64,000 nt of DNA from Artocarpus heterophyllus (GCA_025403435.1 CM046338.1:21908392-21972391), one strand, 5' to 3'. Shown: positions 1 to 11,853, counted from the first letter of the stretch. Notes: generated from the sequence alone by a model not told the origin. Program-made: numbers and translations.

Positions 1-899
1 TACAAAATTTATTTTAATTTAATCCTAGAATTTCAAGAAATAGCCACTGTCCATAAACATACTACAAAGTTTATGGAATGTCAAGTTTTTCTTTAACCCA
101 AAACATATTATCCTTGTTGAAAATCTCAAAACCATTCCAAAATATACAACATGCATTATATAATCACAATAAACATATTCTCATGAGTTTTATACCAAAA
201 TCATCATCAAACCATATCGTAGCCTTTCTTGCAAATAAGGGTGAAAACATACTTATATCAAACTTTCTCATTCAAAACCATGAAATCTAATTTGTGCAGC
301 AAAATAAATGAGCAAATTCAAAATAAAGATGGTAGATAAAACTAAATTAATTTTCTAAAATCTTACCTTAAAATCTCATTGAAAACTTTAAGTCATCAAT
401 TCAAAGGATGAAAGCTCAAGTTCAACTTTAGCATGGAGACTTTTGAACGACATGGAGTTGGGTTTCTCAGGCTTAGAGAACAGAAGAAAGAAGATACGAT
501 GAAGAAGAAGAGAATGAGAAGAAGACATTTCAAGGAGGAAGGAAAAGATTAAGTGTTGCACAAAGAAAAGAAAATGAATGCATGGTTTTCTTTGTTGGAG
601 GGCCGATTGAAGAAGGAAAATAATGGGAAGTGGAAGACAAGTAGGTGAAGCATTAACTGCATTATGTCTCCTTCGGAGACTTTAGTTCATATAATGCCAA
701 ATGACATTTTAGTAATTAACTTGATGTTCCAAGAGCGTTTCGGTAAATTTACTAAATAGATATGAAAAAATTTTAGAAAATTTTGAAATAGGTAGAAATA
801 AATAGGATGAAATAGATTTTAGATGAAATAAATTTTAGTTAGCACACTAATAATTAATTTAATTACCATATTACTTGTTAAGAAAAAATAGGTGTCACA
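1..899. repeat. Truncated LTR, same family as the solo LTR at 52218-54578
   Basis: The stretch from about position 12 to 899 resembles 53806-54578: both share the segment around 'aatttcaagaaatagcca', a purine-rich GAAGAA block, a stretch about material failing to reach 'ctaaataaatat', and the same end, 'ggtgtcaca'. The CA at 898-899 is the element edge, because unrelated repeats begin right after it. Only the last part of the LTR is in the window, so I cannot tell whether it is a solo LTR or the end of a full element. No protein domain is visible; the ORFs here are short and AT-rich. Confidence 0.7.
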
Positions 900-1370
900 C
901 ATTTAAATATAGTATTTACATGTAAATACTATATTTCCTATCTGTTGATGGTCTGGCAAAGTCACTGGTGTATTTTGTATTTACTTATAATTATAGTATT
1001 CATCTATAAATTTTGTATATCCCGCCCGCTACCGGCATCATCAATGCCAAAGATGTCCTGCAAAGCCACTGGTAAATTTCTATATTTACATATAAATACA
1101 GTATTTATTTCTCGACCGCTGATGGTCCAATGAAGTTGTCGATAAATTTTTGTATTAACAGGTATATACTGCCTTTTTTGACTGTTGATGGTCCAGTAAA
1201 GTTATTCATAAATTATTGTATTTACATGTTAATATAGTCTTTCATAGGCCCGGTGAGGTTGTTGATAAATTTTTGTATTTACATCATGCTAATACAATAT
1301 TTCTTGGTCTCCAATGACATCATTAGTAAATTTTTCCATTATCTAGAAATACATTATTACAATGTAAATA
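900..1370. repeat. Degenerate tandem repeat, about 60-75 bp period
   Basis: A unit of the type 'gatggtcca..gaagttg..gataaatttttgtatttacat..taata' recurs with its GGTCC-like core near 947, 1050, 1121, 1186, 1247 and 1308. Spacing is about 100 bp between the first two cores and 60-75 bp afterwards. The copies are clearly diverged. No coding potential is seen. Together they form an old minisatellite next to the LTR end. Confidence 0.6.
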
Positions 1371-1778
1371 TCGCAACACTTGGCCACCATCGAAGCCAGT
1401 AAGGAAGGAAGGTGAGAGATGGAGAAGAGCAAGAAGTGGGGGTATTTTGTTCTCAATTGCCTAGGATATATTTTTTGATTTCTCATATATATTATGTATT
1501 ACACATTTTAAAAACATATGCCATTATTTACTAAATTTTAACCAAAATTTGCAATTTTCCTCTTTCCCTCAAATTTGGGGGTTTTTTTTTGAAGGTTTTT
1601 AGTGATGACAGATGTCGATGCTAAAAATATTTGTCATCAGTATAAATATCTAATCGAACCCATAGCATTTGGTTGTCTATTAGCGATAACTATGTTTGTT
1701 TAGCAACGATAAAAGTCTGCTTATAAATCATGCAAACTTGTAATTTCCCCAATTTTCTTCTTTCTTCTCTCTTCCTCT
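1371..1778. other. AT-rich intergenic spacer
   Basis: I see no gene here. There are short T-runs and a pyrimidine-rich stretch (cttctttcttctctcttcc) at the right edge, into which Copia-1 inserted. Confidence 0.5.
1774..1778. repeat. Target site duplication of Copia-1 (left)
   Basis: CCTCT sits immediately before the left LTR and again at 11479-11483 immediately after the right LTR. The target was a pyrimidine-rich tract. Confidence 0.9.
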
Positions 1779-3215
1779 TGTTAGACATGTATGCTCTAAG
1801 GAGTAAAAATGTAATACGTTTTTGGAGACATTTTTATCAATAAAGAATTTATTCATTTATATATACCAAATATTGTCCTCTTTACGTTCATATTTGTTGA
1901 ATGTATGATAAGCAAACAGTAGTCTGAGACTATCAGTCTAAACCTTAAGAGTTGGGCATATGATGGGATGATTATGCGGTAGACACGACTCTTAAGGTGA
2001 TGGTCTAAAATATATGATCCACAATCGAGGGAATAAAGTTGGGCGCTTTATTCATGTAAAGATTGTTATGTTGTCTATATCCCTTTTGGGAGATGGTTTG
2101 TCTTGGCCATCGGAGTTGGACTCCGTGAATAGAAACATTGGCGCGTTGTCATAGGTGACGATGTGTTGGATCGGGATATAAAGTGAATTGATTTGGATTA
2201 ATAATTCTGTCTTGACAAATCGATTCACTTTAGACAATCATTTGTATTGTATCTTAATCCTGAGATGAATAATGGGCCTGTTGTCTCGACTTGTGTCTTT
2301 TGATGTACCAATGGGTGACTCCCACATCTCTATAGTGGCATGCATGCCGGGACGTTGGAGGCATGACTCTTGGTAGCGTAGACTTGTTATTCATAGATAT
2401 GGAATCCATAGCTCCTCTTTAGGAGTAATGATATCCTCTTATATGCGTTGTCCTGTAATTGGAAAACTGGAGCGCTCAACCATTTGGATACATAGGTGTA
2501 ACCGAATGGTATACTATCTTTGGATGGTAAGTTTTCTAATGGTGAGACAATGGAACGTAAGATAAAAATAATCGGGAAGGTAAGACAGAACTTGTCCTTA
2601 AGCCGATTATGGATGATCATATGGGGATGCGATACACTATGATATGTCATGGAGACTTAGCTACACGAGCTTCGTAATTCTATAAAGTTCGAGAGTGCAG
2701 CTCCAAGCTTTTAGTGGAGTAGCGTTGGAGTTGATAATTGTGAAATGTATATCTGGGATATTGGGTTTCATAATTATCATGAGCTTGAACTTTATAGGTC
2801 CATTTTGGTCCCCTTTGCTAGCTCACAAAATCCTGTAACGACACGGCGTGTTTTTCCAATAATTGGTGACTTATGTCGGATTTATCAGATTGGTTTAAAA
2901 TTTATAAGAATCAAATAATTCATGTCTGTTTATCGGTTGAATTAATTATGTAAGAAATTAGTTCAAGATGAACTTGTTGAATTATGGCGTTCGGATAATT
3001 CTTGTCTGTTTATCGGTTGTTTTAATTTTGGACAATTAGAACAAGATAAACTTGTAGAATTATTGTGAATTGATTTATTTTCTTAGAGATTATCTTGATA
3101 AAGTTTGTTTTGATCAGATATCTTTTCTATTGGGCTATTTGAATCAAAACTGAGACTTTATCCTTTAGAATCTCGGGTGGAAAATAAAAGATTCGCGGAG
3201 ATTTTTTCTCGGCAA

Positions 3216-3292
3216 TTCGGCATGCCGGATGACGTGTTCGGCCTGCCGAACTGGCCAGTTCGGCCTGCCTATCTCACAGTTCGGCATGCCGA
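3216..3292. repeat. Cluster of four TCGGCNNGCCGA palindromes in the LTR
   Basis: Palindromes of type TTCGGC-NN-GCCGAA lie at 3216-3229, 3236-3251, 3258-3270 (half degenerate) and 3279-3292, with AT or CT in the centre. They sit about 120 bp upstream of the TATA box, where U3 enhancers lie. The same cluster is in the 3' LTR at about 10882-10958, and a related array is in the leader. Confidence 0.85.
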
Positions 3293-3411
3293 CTGCGACA
3301 GCTAAGATTACGCGTTTTTCATGCGTATCTTATCAGATATTGATCCGAACTTGATTCTGTTTCGATTTTTGAGACCTAATCTGATATGGACTGACCCCAA
3401 GGACCAATAGG

Positions 3412-3419
3412 TATAAAAA
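3412..3419 (+). promoter_or_regulatory. Copia-1 LTR TATA box
   Basis: TATAAAAA within 'aggtataaaaagggag' is a canonical plant TATA box. It is about 400 bp before the LTR end, which leaves room for transcription start and R/U5. The copy in the 3' LTR is at 11078-11085. Confidence 0.75.
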
Positions 3420-3814
3420 GGGAGTGAGTCTAATGATTTACTCAGATCAATTTGAGAGATTAAGAGTGATACTCTTCTAGTGAGCATCTGAAAACTCCCT
3501 GAGAGCTTTTGTTCACAAATCACGAACACTAGCTTTGGGTTCTCTCTATTGGTTGGAAGGAGAGTCACCGGTGGAAGAGCTGTACGTGTGAGCCCACACT
3601 CACTCCGGTTGTGGATAGAGAATAGCAAAGAAGACCAGTTGGTTGAGGCTCTTCTGGAACGTTACTTCTCTACACAGGTCGCGGAGGTTCTTCGGCACAC
3701 TGAGGTTAGTAAGATCTATTTAATTTATACATATAACATGTCAAACTTGTGTTTTGGAAAATACTCTGATGAAAAATTTTAAAAATTCCGCTGCGCACTA
3801 TTGTTTCCAACAAT

Positions 3815-3826
3815 TGGTATCAGAGC
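3815..3826 (+). other. Primer binding site (initiator tRNA-Met)
   Basis: TGGTATCAGAGC follows the LTR end by two bases. This is the usual primer site of plant copia elements, complementary to the 3' end of initiator tRNA-Met. Confidence 0.92.
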
Positions 3827-4320
3827 CGAGGTTTTTACATAAATTTGCAAGTTTGTGATCATGTTATATGCATAAATTTTGTGATCTTAATCTCTCCAAT
3901 GCTTGAATTAAATTTTATAGAGAGATGGCACTCTAGGTTTCTATATAATATATATGTTGTCATGGATTATATGGTGAATGTTTATTAATTAATTATGGTT
4001 GATTAAATTGTTGTTTAATTATTTATTAATTAATTAATACCGGTTATGGTTCTTTAGAGGTTAGAATGTGTATCTAGGTTTTTCATGTAATTAGATGGCG
4101 GACTATCATCTCCGTCTTGGAATTATTATTTAATTTTTAATTTGTAAGAATTTTGTAATTAAATAATTATTCGGAGAAGACGGAACGAGAAGTCGGAACT
4201 TAAAGATTGATGATGGCGCCTCCAGGTATTTCCTGAGTCTCTAATTTTATGTTTTTGAATTGTTGAAAATAAAATTGATGAATTGCATTAAAATTGTATT
4301 TTATGGATTGAGGGTTTTCT

Positions 4321-4510
4321 GCTCGGTCGGCATGCCGGACCTCACAGTTCGGCAGGCCGAAGGTCACAGATCGGCAGGCCGGACGTACGGTCCGGCAGGC
4401 CGACAGTGGGGCAGAAATTTAGGTGCTCTGCCGGCAGGCCGAACCTTCATGTTCGGCAGGCCGAACCACCATGATCGGCAGACCGATCACCCAGATCGGC
4501 CTGCCGACCG
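4321..4510. repeat. Leader array of eight TCGGCNNGCCGA palindromes
   Basis: Eight copies of a 12-16 bp palindrome lie within 190 bp, between the primer site and gag. Most have AG in the centre (tcggcaggccga). The first is AT-centred and the last CT-centred, like those in the LTR. Spacing is uneven. A 107-codon ORF covers the array, but it consists of the repeats and is probably not coding. Confidence 0.85.
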
Positions 4511-4997
4511 AGAGCTGCCAGGTGTCCAGAAAAGGTGCGATTTTTCCAGTGCAGTTTTAATTTTATTTTTGAGACGATTCTGAGAAACATTAAATTTGGA
4601 TATGACCGGAAATATGAAGTGTTCGATTCATACGGGATTGAGGACTTGAAGATGGATATTACATGAAGAAGGATACAGCTTGAGGATTCAAGGATGAAGA
4701 ATCGATAAATGTCTCGATTATTCTCTTGTAATCTTAGTTTTTCTATTCTCTAGGGTGGAACCATAATATTACGGTTATTATTATTATGCTTGTAGCTTTG
4801 CTTGATTGCTTTGCTTGTCTGCATTATAATATGATTTACCATGTATATTGATAACATGTCATATAGAATAGGGAGTGCCGCTCATATTAAAATTGTTCAT
4901 GCATAATTTTAAAATAAAACCTTGACTTCAAAAGATTGAGTGGGAGAAGGTTTTCGAAGAGAGAACCCAAGGCCTCCATCGTTGGTCCATAGGAAGA

Positions 4998-5325
4998 ACA
5001 TGATGGTCCCAACCCCTAGGAAGGGATTTCTATCATGTACCAGATTGGATCTCTGAAAGGATAAGGTATTTTAGTATGATTTATGGTTGCACACCCCTAG
5101 GTGGTGATTATAAATCATGGATAAAATATTAAAACGGTGGTTATACACTCACGTTAATTTTATTATTAACCTCCCCTAGGAGCTCTGTTAATAAAATTAA
5201 TGGCCAAAGAAACGATTATTAGTATATGCTGGATCATACGGGTCCTGGATGGCATATATTAATCAGGAGGGGATCCGTGTTCCTGATTGAATTTGGCATG
5301 ACTCCCCGAGGAGCTTGTTGAATTC
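4998..5325 (+). other. Leader hairpin series with CCCCTAGG loops
   Basis: Consecutive inverted repeats can be seen in the RNA sense. Their arms are 4998-5004/5032-5038 (7 bp), 5076-5084/5110-5118 (9 bp), 5154-5170/5187-5200 (14 bp with a small bulge), 5223-5229/5252-5258, 5262-5268/5281-5287 and 5289-5293/5321-5325. Four of the six enclose CCCCTAGG (5013, 5093, 5173) or CCCCGAGG (5303). The region is just upstream of gag, where retroelement packaging signals usually lie. A packaging role is inference. Confidence 0.65.
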
Positions 5326-5476
5326 TGAGTTGGGAATTATCGTTGTAAGGTTGTGATATTTTCAAGGTTTTGACACATAAACACATTTGTATGATTTTAC
5401 ATGATTGTGTTATCTTACTAAATTATTATATATGTTTGCTTATGTTTGGTATATGATTCTTTATTGTAGATTGAAA

Positions 5477-8400
5477 ATGTCTAAAAACGCTTTATCATCG
5501 ATACTTGACAAAAACCAATTAACCGGTGAGAACTATAATGATTGGAAACGGAACCTGGACATCGTCCTTTCCTTTGAGAAACTGAAATATGTTCTGACAA
5601 CTCCTTGTCCTCCCGAGCCTACAGGAGACTCTAGTAATGAGCAATTCCAAGCGTACGAACGCTGGAAAGATGCTAATGATCAGGCCCGCTGCTATGTTAT
5701 GGCTAGCATGAATAACGTGCTGCAGGCTCAACATCAGGATTATGAGACTGCGAAGCAGATCTTGGATAATCTTGAGGACATGTTTGGAGGCCAGGCCATA
5801 ACAAAGCGGCAAGGGGCGCTTCGAAAACTCTTAAACTGTAGACAGAGACCGGGGACATCTGTAAAGGAGCACATGATGTTGGTCATGGGTTACCTCGCTG
5901 AGGCTCAAACCAATGGAGCCGACATCGATGCTGAAACTCAGATGACTATGGTCTTTGAGACTCTGTCTAAGGAATTTATTCCGTTTAGAGCTACTTTTAA
6001 TCTAAGCAATAGACGGGATATGACCTTGACAGAACTGATGAAACAGTTACAAGAGTTTGAACTGCTGATCAGGGAGTCTCCTGCTGGTGGAGAGGCCAAT
6101 ATGGTAGCTGCTTCTGGTTCCAATCCTAACTTTGGGAATGGAAAGAAGCAACAGGCCAAAAGTGGGAAGTCTTCTATTCCTATTGCTACCAAGAGCAAGA
6201 AGAAGAAGAAGAAGAACCCAAAGAAGCTTAAGTGCTTCTTTTGTGGTAAGGTCGGGCATATAAAGAAGCATTGCAAGGACTTCCTTTCCAAGGGAGGTAG
6301 GTGTGATCTTCTATATTTAGAAACTTGTTTGGTTGAGGAATCCAGTGACATTTGGGTCATAGATTCTAGTGCAACTAATCATGTTTGTGTTTCTCTGCAG
6401 GGATTCAAAGAAACGAGAAGTCTACTTCGTGAAGACTTAACGCTTCGGATGGGCGATGGATCCTTGGTCTCAGCGGAAGCAGTGGGAGATGTCCATCTTT
6501 ATTTTGATAATTATAGGAGTTTAATTTTGCGAGATTGTTTTTATGTTCCTAAATTTAAAAGGAATTTAATTTCTGTATCTTCTTTATTTAAAGACTCCTA
6601 CGTGGTATCTTTTAATGAAAAAGTGGTGATTCGTAAAAACAAATCTTTTATCTGTTCTGGATGGATGCAAAATAATCTATATTTTATCAAACCTAAGATG
6701 GACCTATTGCTTAATGCTGAGATAAATGATAATAACTCAAAAAGACTTAAAACTTCTCACTCTAATAAGACTTATCTTTGGCATTTACGCCTTGGCCATA
6801 TTAACCTAAATAGGATTCAAAGGTTGGTAAGGGATGGACCTTTAAGTCACTTAAAGGTGGAATCTATACCTCAATGTGAGTCTTGTTTGGAGGGTAAAAT
6901 GACCAAAAGACCATACGGGTCTAAGGGCAATAGGGTCGAAGGGGTTCTAGAACTTGTGCATAGTGATGTTTGCGGACCGATGAACATCCGGGCACGAGGA
7001 GGGTATGAGTACTTCGTTACTTTTATTGACGATTACTCAAGATATGGGTATGTGTACCTAATGCACCACAAAAGCGAAACTTATGATAAGTTCAGGGAGT
7101 TTCGGGCTGAAGTGGAAAAGCAATTGGGTAGACCCATAAAGGCACTTCGATCTGATCGAGGTGGGGAATACCTTTCTGATGAGTTCTTGGGACACTTGTT
7201 AGAGAATGGGATTTTATCCCATTTGACTGCGCCGGGCACTCCGCAGCAGAATGGCGTAGCAGAGAGAAGGAATAGGACTTTGTTGGACATGATTCGGTCC
7301 ATGATGAGTTATTCATCATTGCCTTTATCCTTTTGGGGATATGCACTACAAACCGCATGTTATCTTTTGAACAATGTGCCTTCAAAATCGGTCCCTAAAA
7401 CTCCTCACGAGTTGTGGACAAGACGGAAGACATCCTTAAACCATATTCGCATATGGGGATGTCCAGCTCATGTCCTGTTTAAGGATCCGAATAAGTTGGA
7501 AGCACGTTCAGAAGTTTGCGTGTTTGTAGGATATCCAAAAGGGACTAAAGGGGGTTATTTTTATAACCCAAAGGAAAATAAAGTCGTGGTTTCAACTAAT
7601 GCAACTTTCCTTGAGGAGAGTTACATGAACGACTTTAAACCTCAAAGCAAAGTGGTGCTTGAGGAGTTGAGGGGTAATCCATTTACTCCGGAGGTTCCGA
7701 ACGAAACCATTCCGATCGGTGTAGAAAAACCAAACAAACCTGAACAACAACCTCAGGGGCTTCGGCGTAGTGGGAGGATCGGGCGTCAACCTGAGAGGTA
7801 TATGTTCAATGGGGAGGTCTTTTTGGCTGAACCGGATGAACATGACAGGGATCCTTATACTTACGCAGAAGCTATGGAGGATGTTGATTCAAGACTCTGG
7901 ACAGAGGCCATGAACATTGAGATGAAGTCTATGGAGACTAATCGGGTCTAGGAGCTTGTGGATCTTCCCGAAGGGGTAAAACCCATAGGGAGTAAGTGGA
8001 TCTACAAGAGGAAAAGAGGAGTGGATGGAAAGGTCGAAACCTTTAAGGCTAGACTGGTAGCTAAGGGTTATACGCAAAAGGAAGGAATCGATTATGAGGA
8101 AACCTTTTCGCCTGTAGCCATGCTTAAGTCCATCCGGATTCTCTTGTCCATAGCTGCCGCTCTCGACTACGAGATTTGGCAGATGGATGTCAAGACGGCT
8201 TTTCTGAATGGCTATCTTGATGAGTCCATTTATATGGAATAACCAGACGGGTTCAAGGTCACGGGTCAAGAGGGTAAGGTTTGTAAGTTGCTAAAGTCTA
8301 TTTATGGACTTAAGCAGGCTTCTCGTTCTTGGAACATAAGATTTGATCAAGTGATCAAGACTTATGGGTTCTCACAAAATGTGGATGAACCATGTGTTTA

Positions 8401-9430
8401 CAAACACATTAAGAATGGGAAGGTGGTTTTTCTACTACTCTATGTAGATGACATTTTGCTAATTGGCAATGACGTTGGGGCGTTGTCATCGGTCAAATTA
8501 TGGTTGACCAAGCAGTTTGACATGAAGGACTTGGGTGAGGCTAATTTTGTTCTCGGTATCCAGATCTTTCGGGATAGGAAGAACAAAATGATAGCTTTGT
8601 CACAGGCCGGCTACATAGATAAAATTCTCAGGAGGTTTGCAATTCAGGATTCCAAGAAAGGTGGGCAACCATCTAGGTCTGGAATTACTCTTTCTAAGAA
8701 AGACTCTCCAAAGTCTTATGAAGAAAGAGAATACATGAAGAAGGTGCCTTATGCTTCGGCAGTGGGTAGTCTCATGTATGCCATGCTTGGCACTTGACCG
8801 GATATTAGCTATGCGGTCGGGATTGTGAGTCGATTTCAGGCGGATCCAGGACCGAACCATTGGGTTGCGGTAAAGCATATTTTCAAGTACCTGAGAAGGA
8901 CTCGTGGGTATATGCTTGTGTATTCGGGTGAGGATTTAACTCCTCTAGGATACACTGATTCGGATTTTCAATCCTGCCTGGATTCTAGGAAATCGACATC
9001 GGGGTTTGTGTTTACTCTGGGTGGCGGTGCCATCAGTTGGAGAAGTGCGAAGCAAGATTGCACTTCGGATTCAACGATGGAGGCCGAGTATGTGGCTGCT
9101 AGTGATGCTTCGAAAGAAGCAGTGTGGCTCCGCAAGTTCCTTGGGGATCTTGAGGTAGTTCCTGGTGTGGATAAAGCGGTATCACTGTACTGTGATAACA
9201 GTGCGGCGGTAGCTAATGCTAAGGAACCAAGATTTCACAAGAAGAGTAAGCATATTGATCGGAAGTATCATGTGATAAAGGACTTCGTTGAGAGCGGGCA
9301 TGTCACGGTATGCAAGATCGCGTCAGAGGACAATTTAGCTGATCCATTTACGAAGACACTTTCTGGGAGAGTCTTCGAAAGGCATGTGGAAGCTATGGGG
9401 ATGCGAAATTTGCAGTATTTACTCACTTAG
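5477..9430 (+). pseudogene. Copia-1 gag-pol polyprotein with three nonsense codons
   Basis: A single frame runs from the ATG at 5477 to the stop at 9430 (about 1317 codons). An upstream in-frame ATG at 5405 gives 24 extra residues that look unlike Gag, so I prefer 5477, which begins MSKNALSS. Domains in order: Gag (UBN2-like), a lysine block and a CCHC knuckle ([14 protein letters not shown], from 6232); protease, where the usual DSGA reads DSSA (6362-6373); integrase with HHCC finger and DDE core ([27 protein letters not shown]); reverse transcriptase with LLYVDDILL; RNase H with YTDSDF and EAEYVAAS. Stops at 7949-7951 (TAG), 8240-8242 (TAA) and 8795-8797 (TGA) each sit where one transition from a sense codon explains them. 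No indel is seen, so the element died recently by point mutation. Confidence 0.95.
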
Positions 9431-9433
9431 TGC

Positions 9434-9444
9434 AAGTGGGAGAT
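9434..9444 (+). other. Copia-1 polypurine tract
   Basis: The sequence 'aagtgggagat' lies directly before the 3' LTR and just after the polyprotein stop. This is the expected plus-strand primer. Confidence 0.85.
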
Positions 9445-11478
9445 TGTTAGACATGTATGCTCTAAGGAGTAAAAATGTAATACGTTTTTGGAGACATTTT
9501 TATCAATAAAGAATTTATTCATTTATATATACCAAATATTGTCCTCTTTACGTTCATATTTGTTGAATGTATGATAAGCAAACAGTAGTCTGAGACTATC
9601 AGTCTAAACCTTAAGAGTTGGGCATATGATGGGATGATTATGTGGTAGACACGACTCTTAAGGTGATGGTCTAAAATATATGATCCGCAATCGAGGGAAT
9701 AAAGTTGGGCGCTTTATTCATGTAAAGATTGTTATGTTGTCTATATCCCTTTTGGGAGATGGTTTGTCTTGGCCATCGGAGTTGGACTCCGTGAATAGAA
9801 ACATTGGCGCGTTGTCATAGGTGACGATGTGTTGGATCGGGACATAAAGTGAATTGATTTGGATTAATAATTCTGTCTTGACAAATCGATTCACTTTAGA
9901 CAATCATTTGTATTGTATCTTAATCCTGAGATGAATAATGGGCCCGTTGTCTCGACTTGTGTCTTTTGATATACCAATGGGTGACTCCCACATCTCTATA
10001 GTGGCATACATGCCGGTACGTTGGAGGCATGACTCTTGGTAGCGTAGACTTGTTATTCATAGATATGGAATCCATAGCTCCTCTTTAGGAGTAATGATAT
10101 CCTCTTATATGCGTTGTCCTGTAATTGGAAAACTGGAGCGCTCAACCATTTGGATACATAGGTGTAACCGAATGGTATACTATCTTTGGATGGTAAGTTT
10201 TCTAATGGTGAGACAATGGAACGTAAGATAAAAATAATCGGGAAGGTAAGACAGAACTTGTCCTTAAGCCGATTATGGATGATCATATGGGGATGCGATA
10301 CACTATGATATGTCATGGAGACTTAGCTACACGAGCTTCGTAATTCTATAAAGTTCGAGAGTGCAGCTCCAAGCTTTTAGTGGAGTAGCGTTGGAGTTGA
10401 TAATTGTGAAATGTATATCTGGGATATTGGGTTTCATAATTATCATGAGCTTGAACTTTATAGGTCCATTTTGGTCCCCTTTGCTAGCTCACAAAATCCT
10501 GTAACGACACGGCGTGTTTTTCCAATAATTGGTGACTTATGTCGGATTTATCAGATTGGTTTAAAATTTATAAGAATCAAATAATTCATGTCTGTTTATC
10601 GGTTGAATTAATTATGTAAGAAATTAGTTCAAGATGAACTTGTTGAATTATGGCGTTCGGATAATTCTTGTCTGTTTATCGGTTGTTTTAATTTTGGACA
10701 ATTAGAACAAGATAAACTTGTAGAATTATTGTGAATTGATTTATTTTCTTAGAGATTATCTTGATAAAGTTTGTTTTGATCAGATATCTTTTCTATTGGG
10801 CTATTTGAATCAAAACTAAGACTTTATCCTTTAGAATCTCGGGTGAAAAATAAAAGATTCGCGGAGATTTTTTCTCGACAGTTCGGCATGCCGGATGACG
10901 TGTTCGGCCTGCCGAACTGGCCAGTTCGGCCTGCCTATCTCACAGTTCGGCATGCCGACCACGACAGCTAAGATTACGCGTTTTTCACGCGTATCTTATC
11001 AGATATTGATCCGAACTTGATTCTGTTTCGATTTTTGAGACCTAATCTGATATGGACTGACCCCAAGGACCAATAGGTATAAAAAGGGAGTGAGTCTAAT
11101 GATTTACTCAGATCAATTTGAGAGATTAAGAGTGATACTCTTCTAGTGAGCATCTGAAAACTCCCTAAGAGCTTTTGTTCACAAATCACGAACACTAGCT
11201 TTGGGTTCTCTTTATTGGTTGGAAGGAGAGTCACCGGTGGAAGAGCTGTACGTGTGAGCCCACACTCACTCCGGTTGTGGATAGAGAATAGCAAAGAAGA
11301 CCAGTTGGTTGAGGCTCTTCTGGAACGTTACTTCTCTACACAGGTCGCGGAGGTTCTTCGGCACACTGAGGTTAGTAAGATCTGTTTAATTTATACATAT
11401 AACATGTCAAACTTGTGTTTTGGAAAATACTTTGATGAAAAATTTTAAAAATTCCGCTGCGCACTATTGTTTCCAACA
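9445..11478 (+). repeat. Copia-1 3' LTR
   Basis: This LTR is the same length as the 5' one (2034 bp), so coordinates differ by a constant 7666. About 18 substitutions separate them, nearly all C/T or G/A, and there are no indels. The palindrome cluster and TATA box (11078-11085) are preserved. It is followed by CCTCT and single-copy sequence. Confidence 0.95.
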
Positions 11479-11483
11479 CCTCT

Positions 11484-11670
11484 CTTCCTCTCCTTCAAGA
11501 AATCCCTTACTTTGCCCCATTCGAACCACCGCCACTAAATTCCATTGCTAGAGTTCACCACCTCATTGTTGTGGTTACCTCAAATGAACGTTTTAACCCA
11601 AAAGTCCTACCTAAAAGGCCTTTATTTAGGGTTCTATTTTAGAGGGAAAAAAACCCATAAATATAACCTA
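11484..11670. other. Short spacer left of the duplicated segment
   Basis: A C-rich stretch with no gene continues the pyrimidine-rich target of Copia-1. It is not repeated elsewhere in the window, so the duplicated segment starts after it, at the T-run at 11671. Confidence 0.5.
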
Positions 11671-11853
11671 TTTTTTACCCCCAGGTAGTTGACATCATCG
11701 TCGTCCAATGATCTCCTGCTGATAATGACTTTGATTCCACACTTAATCACCCTATTGAAGTGATGGTTTTATGTGAGTAATTTTGTGATTATAATGAATA
11801 TTATGTAGTTATAATGATGATTATGTGATTATAATTATGTTGATGATGGTGAT

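Larger units (their letters stand above)
1779..3812 (+). repeat. Copia-1 5' LTR
   Basis: The LTR starts TGTTAG and ends CCAACA, with the primer site two bases later. It is 2034 bp, long for a copia element. It holds an inverted pair (ccttaagagt / actcttaagg, about 1943-1998), a cluster of GC palindromes at 3216-3292 and a TATA box at 3412. The two 61-106 residue ORFs on its minus strand recur in the other LTR and have no recognisable domain, so I treat them as chance. Confidence 0.95.
1779..11478 (+). mobile_element. Copia-1, complete Ty1/copia LTR retrotransposon
   Basis: The element is 9700 bp, with two 2034-bp LTRs that begin TGTTAGACAT and end TTCCAACA. It is flanked by a perfect 5-bp target duplication, CCTCT, at 1774-1778 and 11479-11483. 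Order: LTR, primer site matching initiator tRNA-Met, 1.66-kb structured leader, gag, protease, integrase, reverse transcriptase, RNase H, purine tract, LTR. Integrase before reverse transcriptase is the Ty1/copia order. By hand count the LTRs differ at about 18 sites, all but one transitions, so the insertion is recent. The polyprotein has no frameshift but three stops. The element may be mobilised in trans, because LTRs, primer site and purine tract look intact. I do not assign a lineage. Confidence 0.97.

Noticed and set aside
3401..3410. CCAAT box next to the Copia-1 TATA box
   Set aside because: It is only a few bases from the TATA box, too close for a normal CAAT element; probably chance.
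2052..3628. Minus-strand ORFs in the Copia-1 LTRs (61, 87 and 106 codons), each present twice
   Set aside because: They are repeated only because the LTRs are copies. No conserved motif is seen and they run against the LTR transcript.
4260..4583. 107-codon ORF in the Copia-1 leader
   Set aside because: It is made of the GC palindromes, which avoid stops in this frame. It has no domain and lies between primer site and gag.
5938..6360. 140-codon minus-strand ORF over Copia-1 gag
   Set aside because: Its Phe/Leu-rich sequence mirrors the lysine codons of gag on the other strand.
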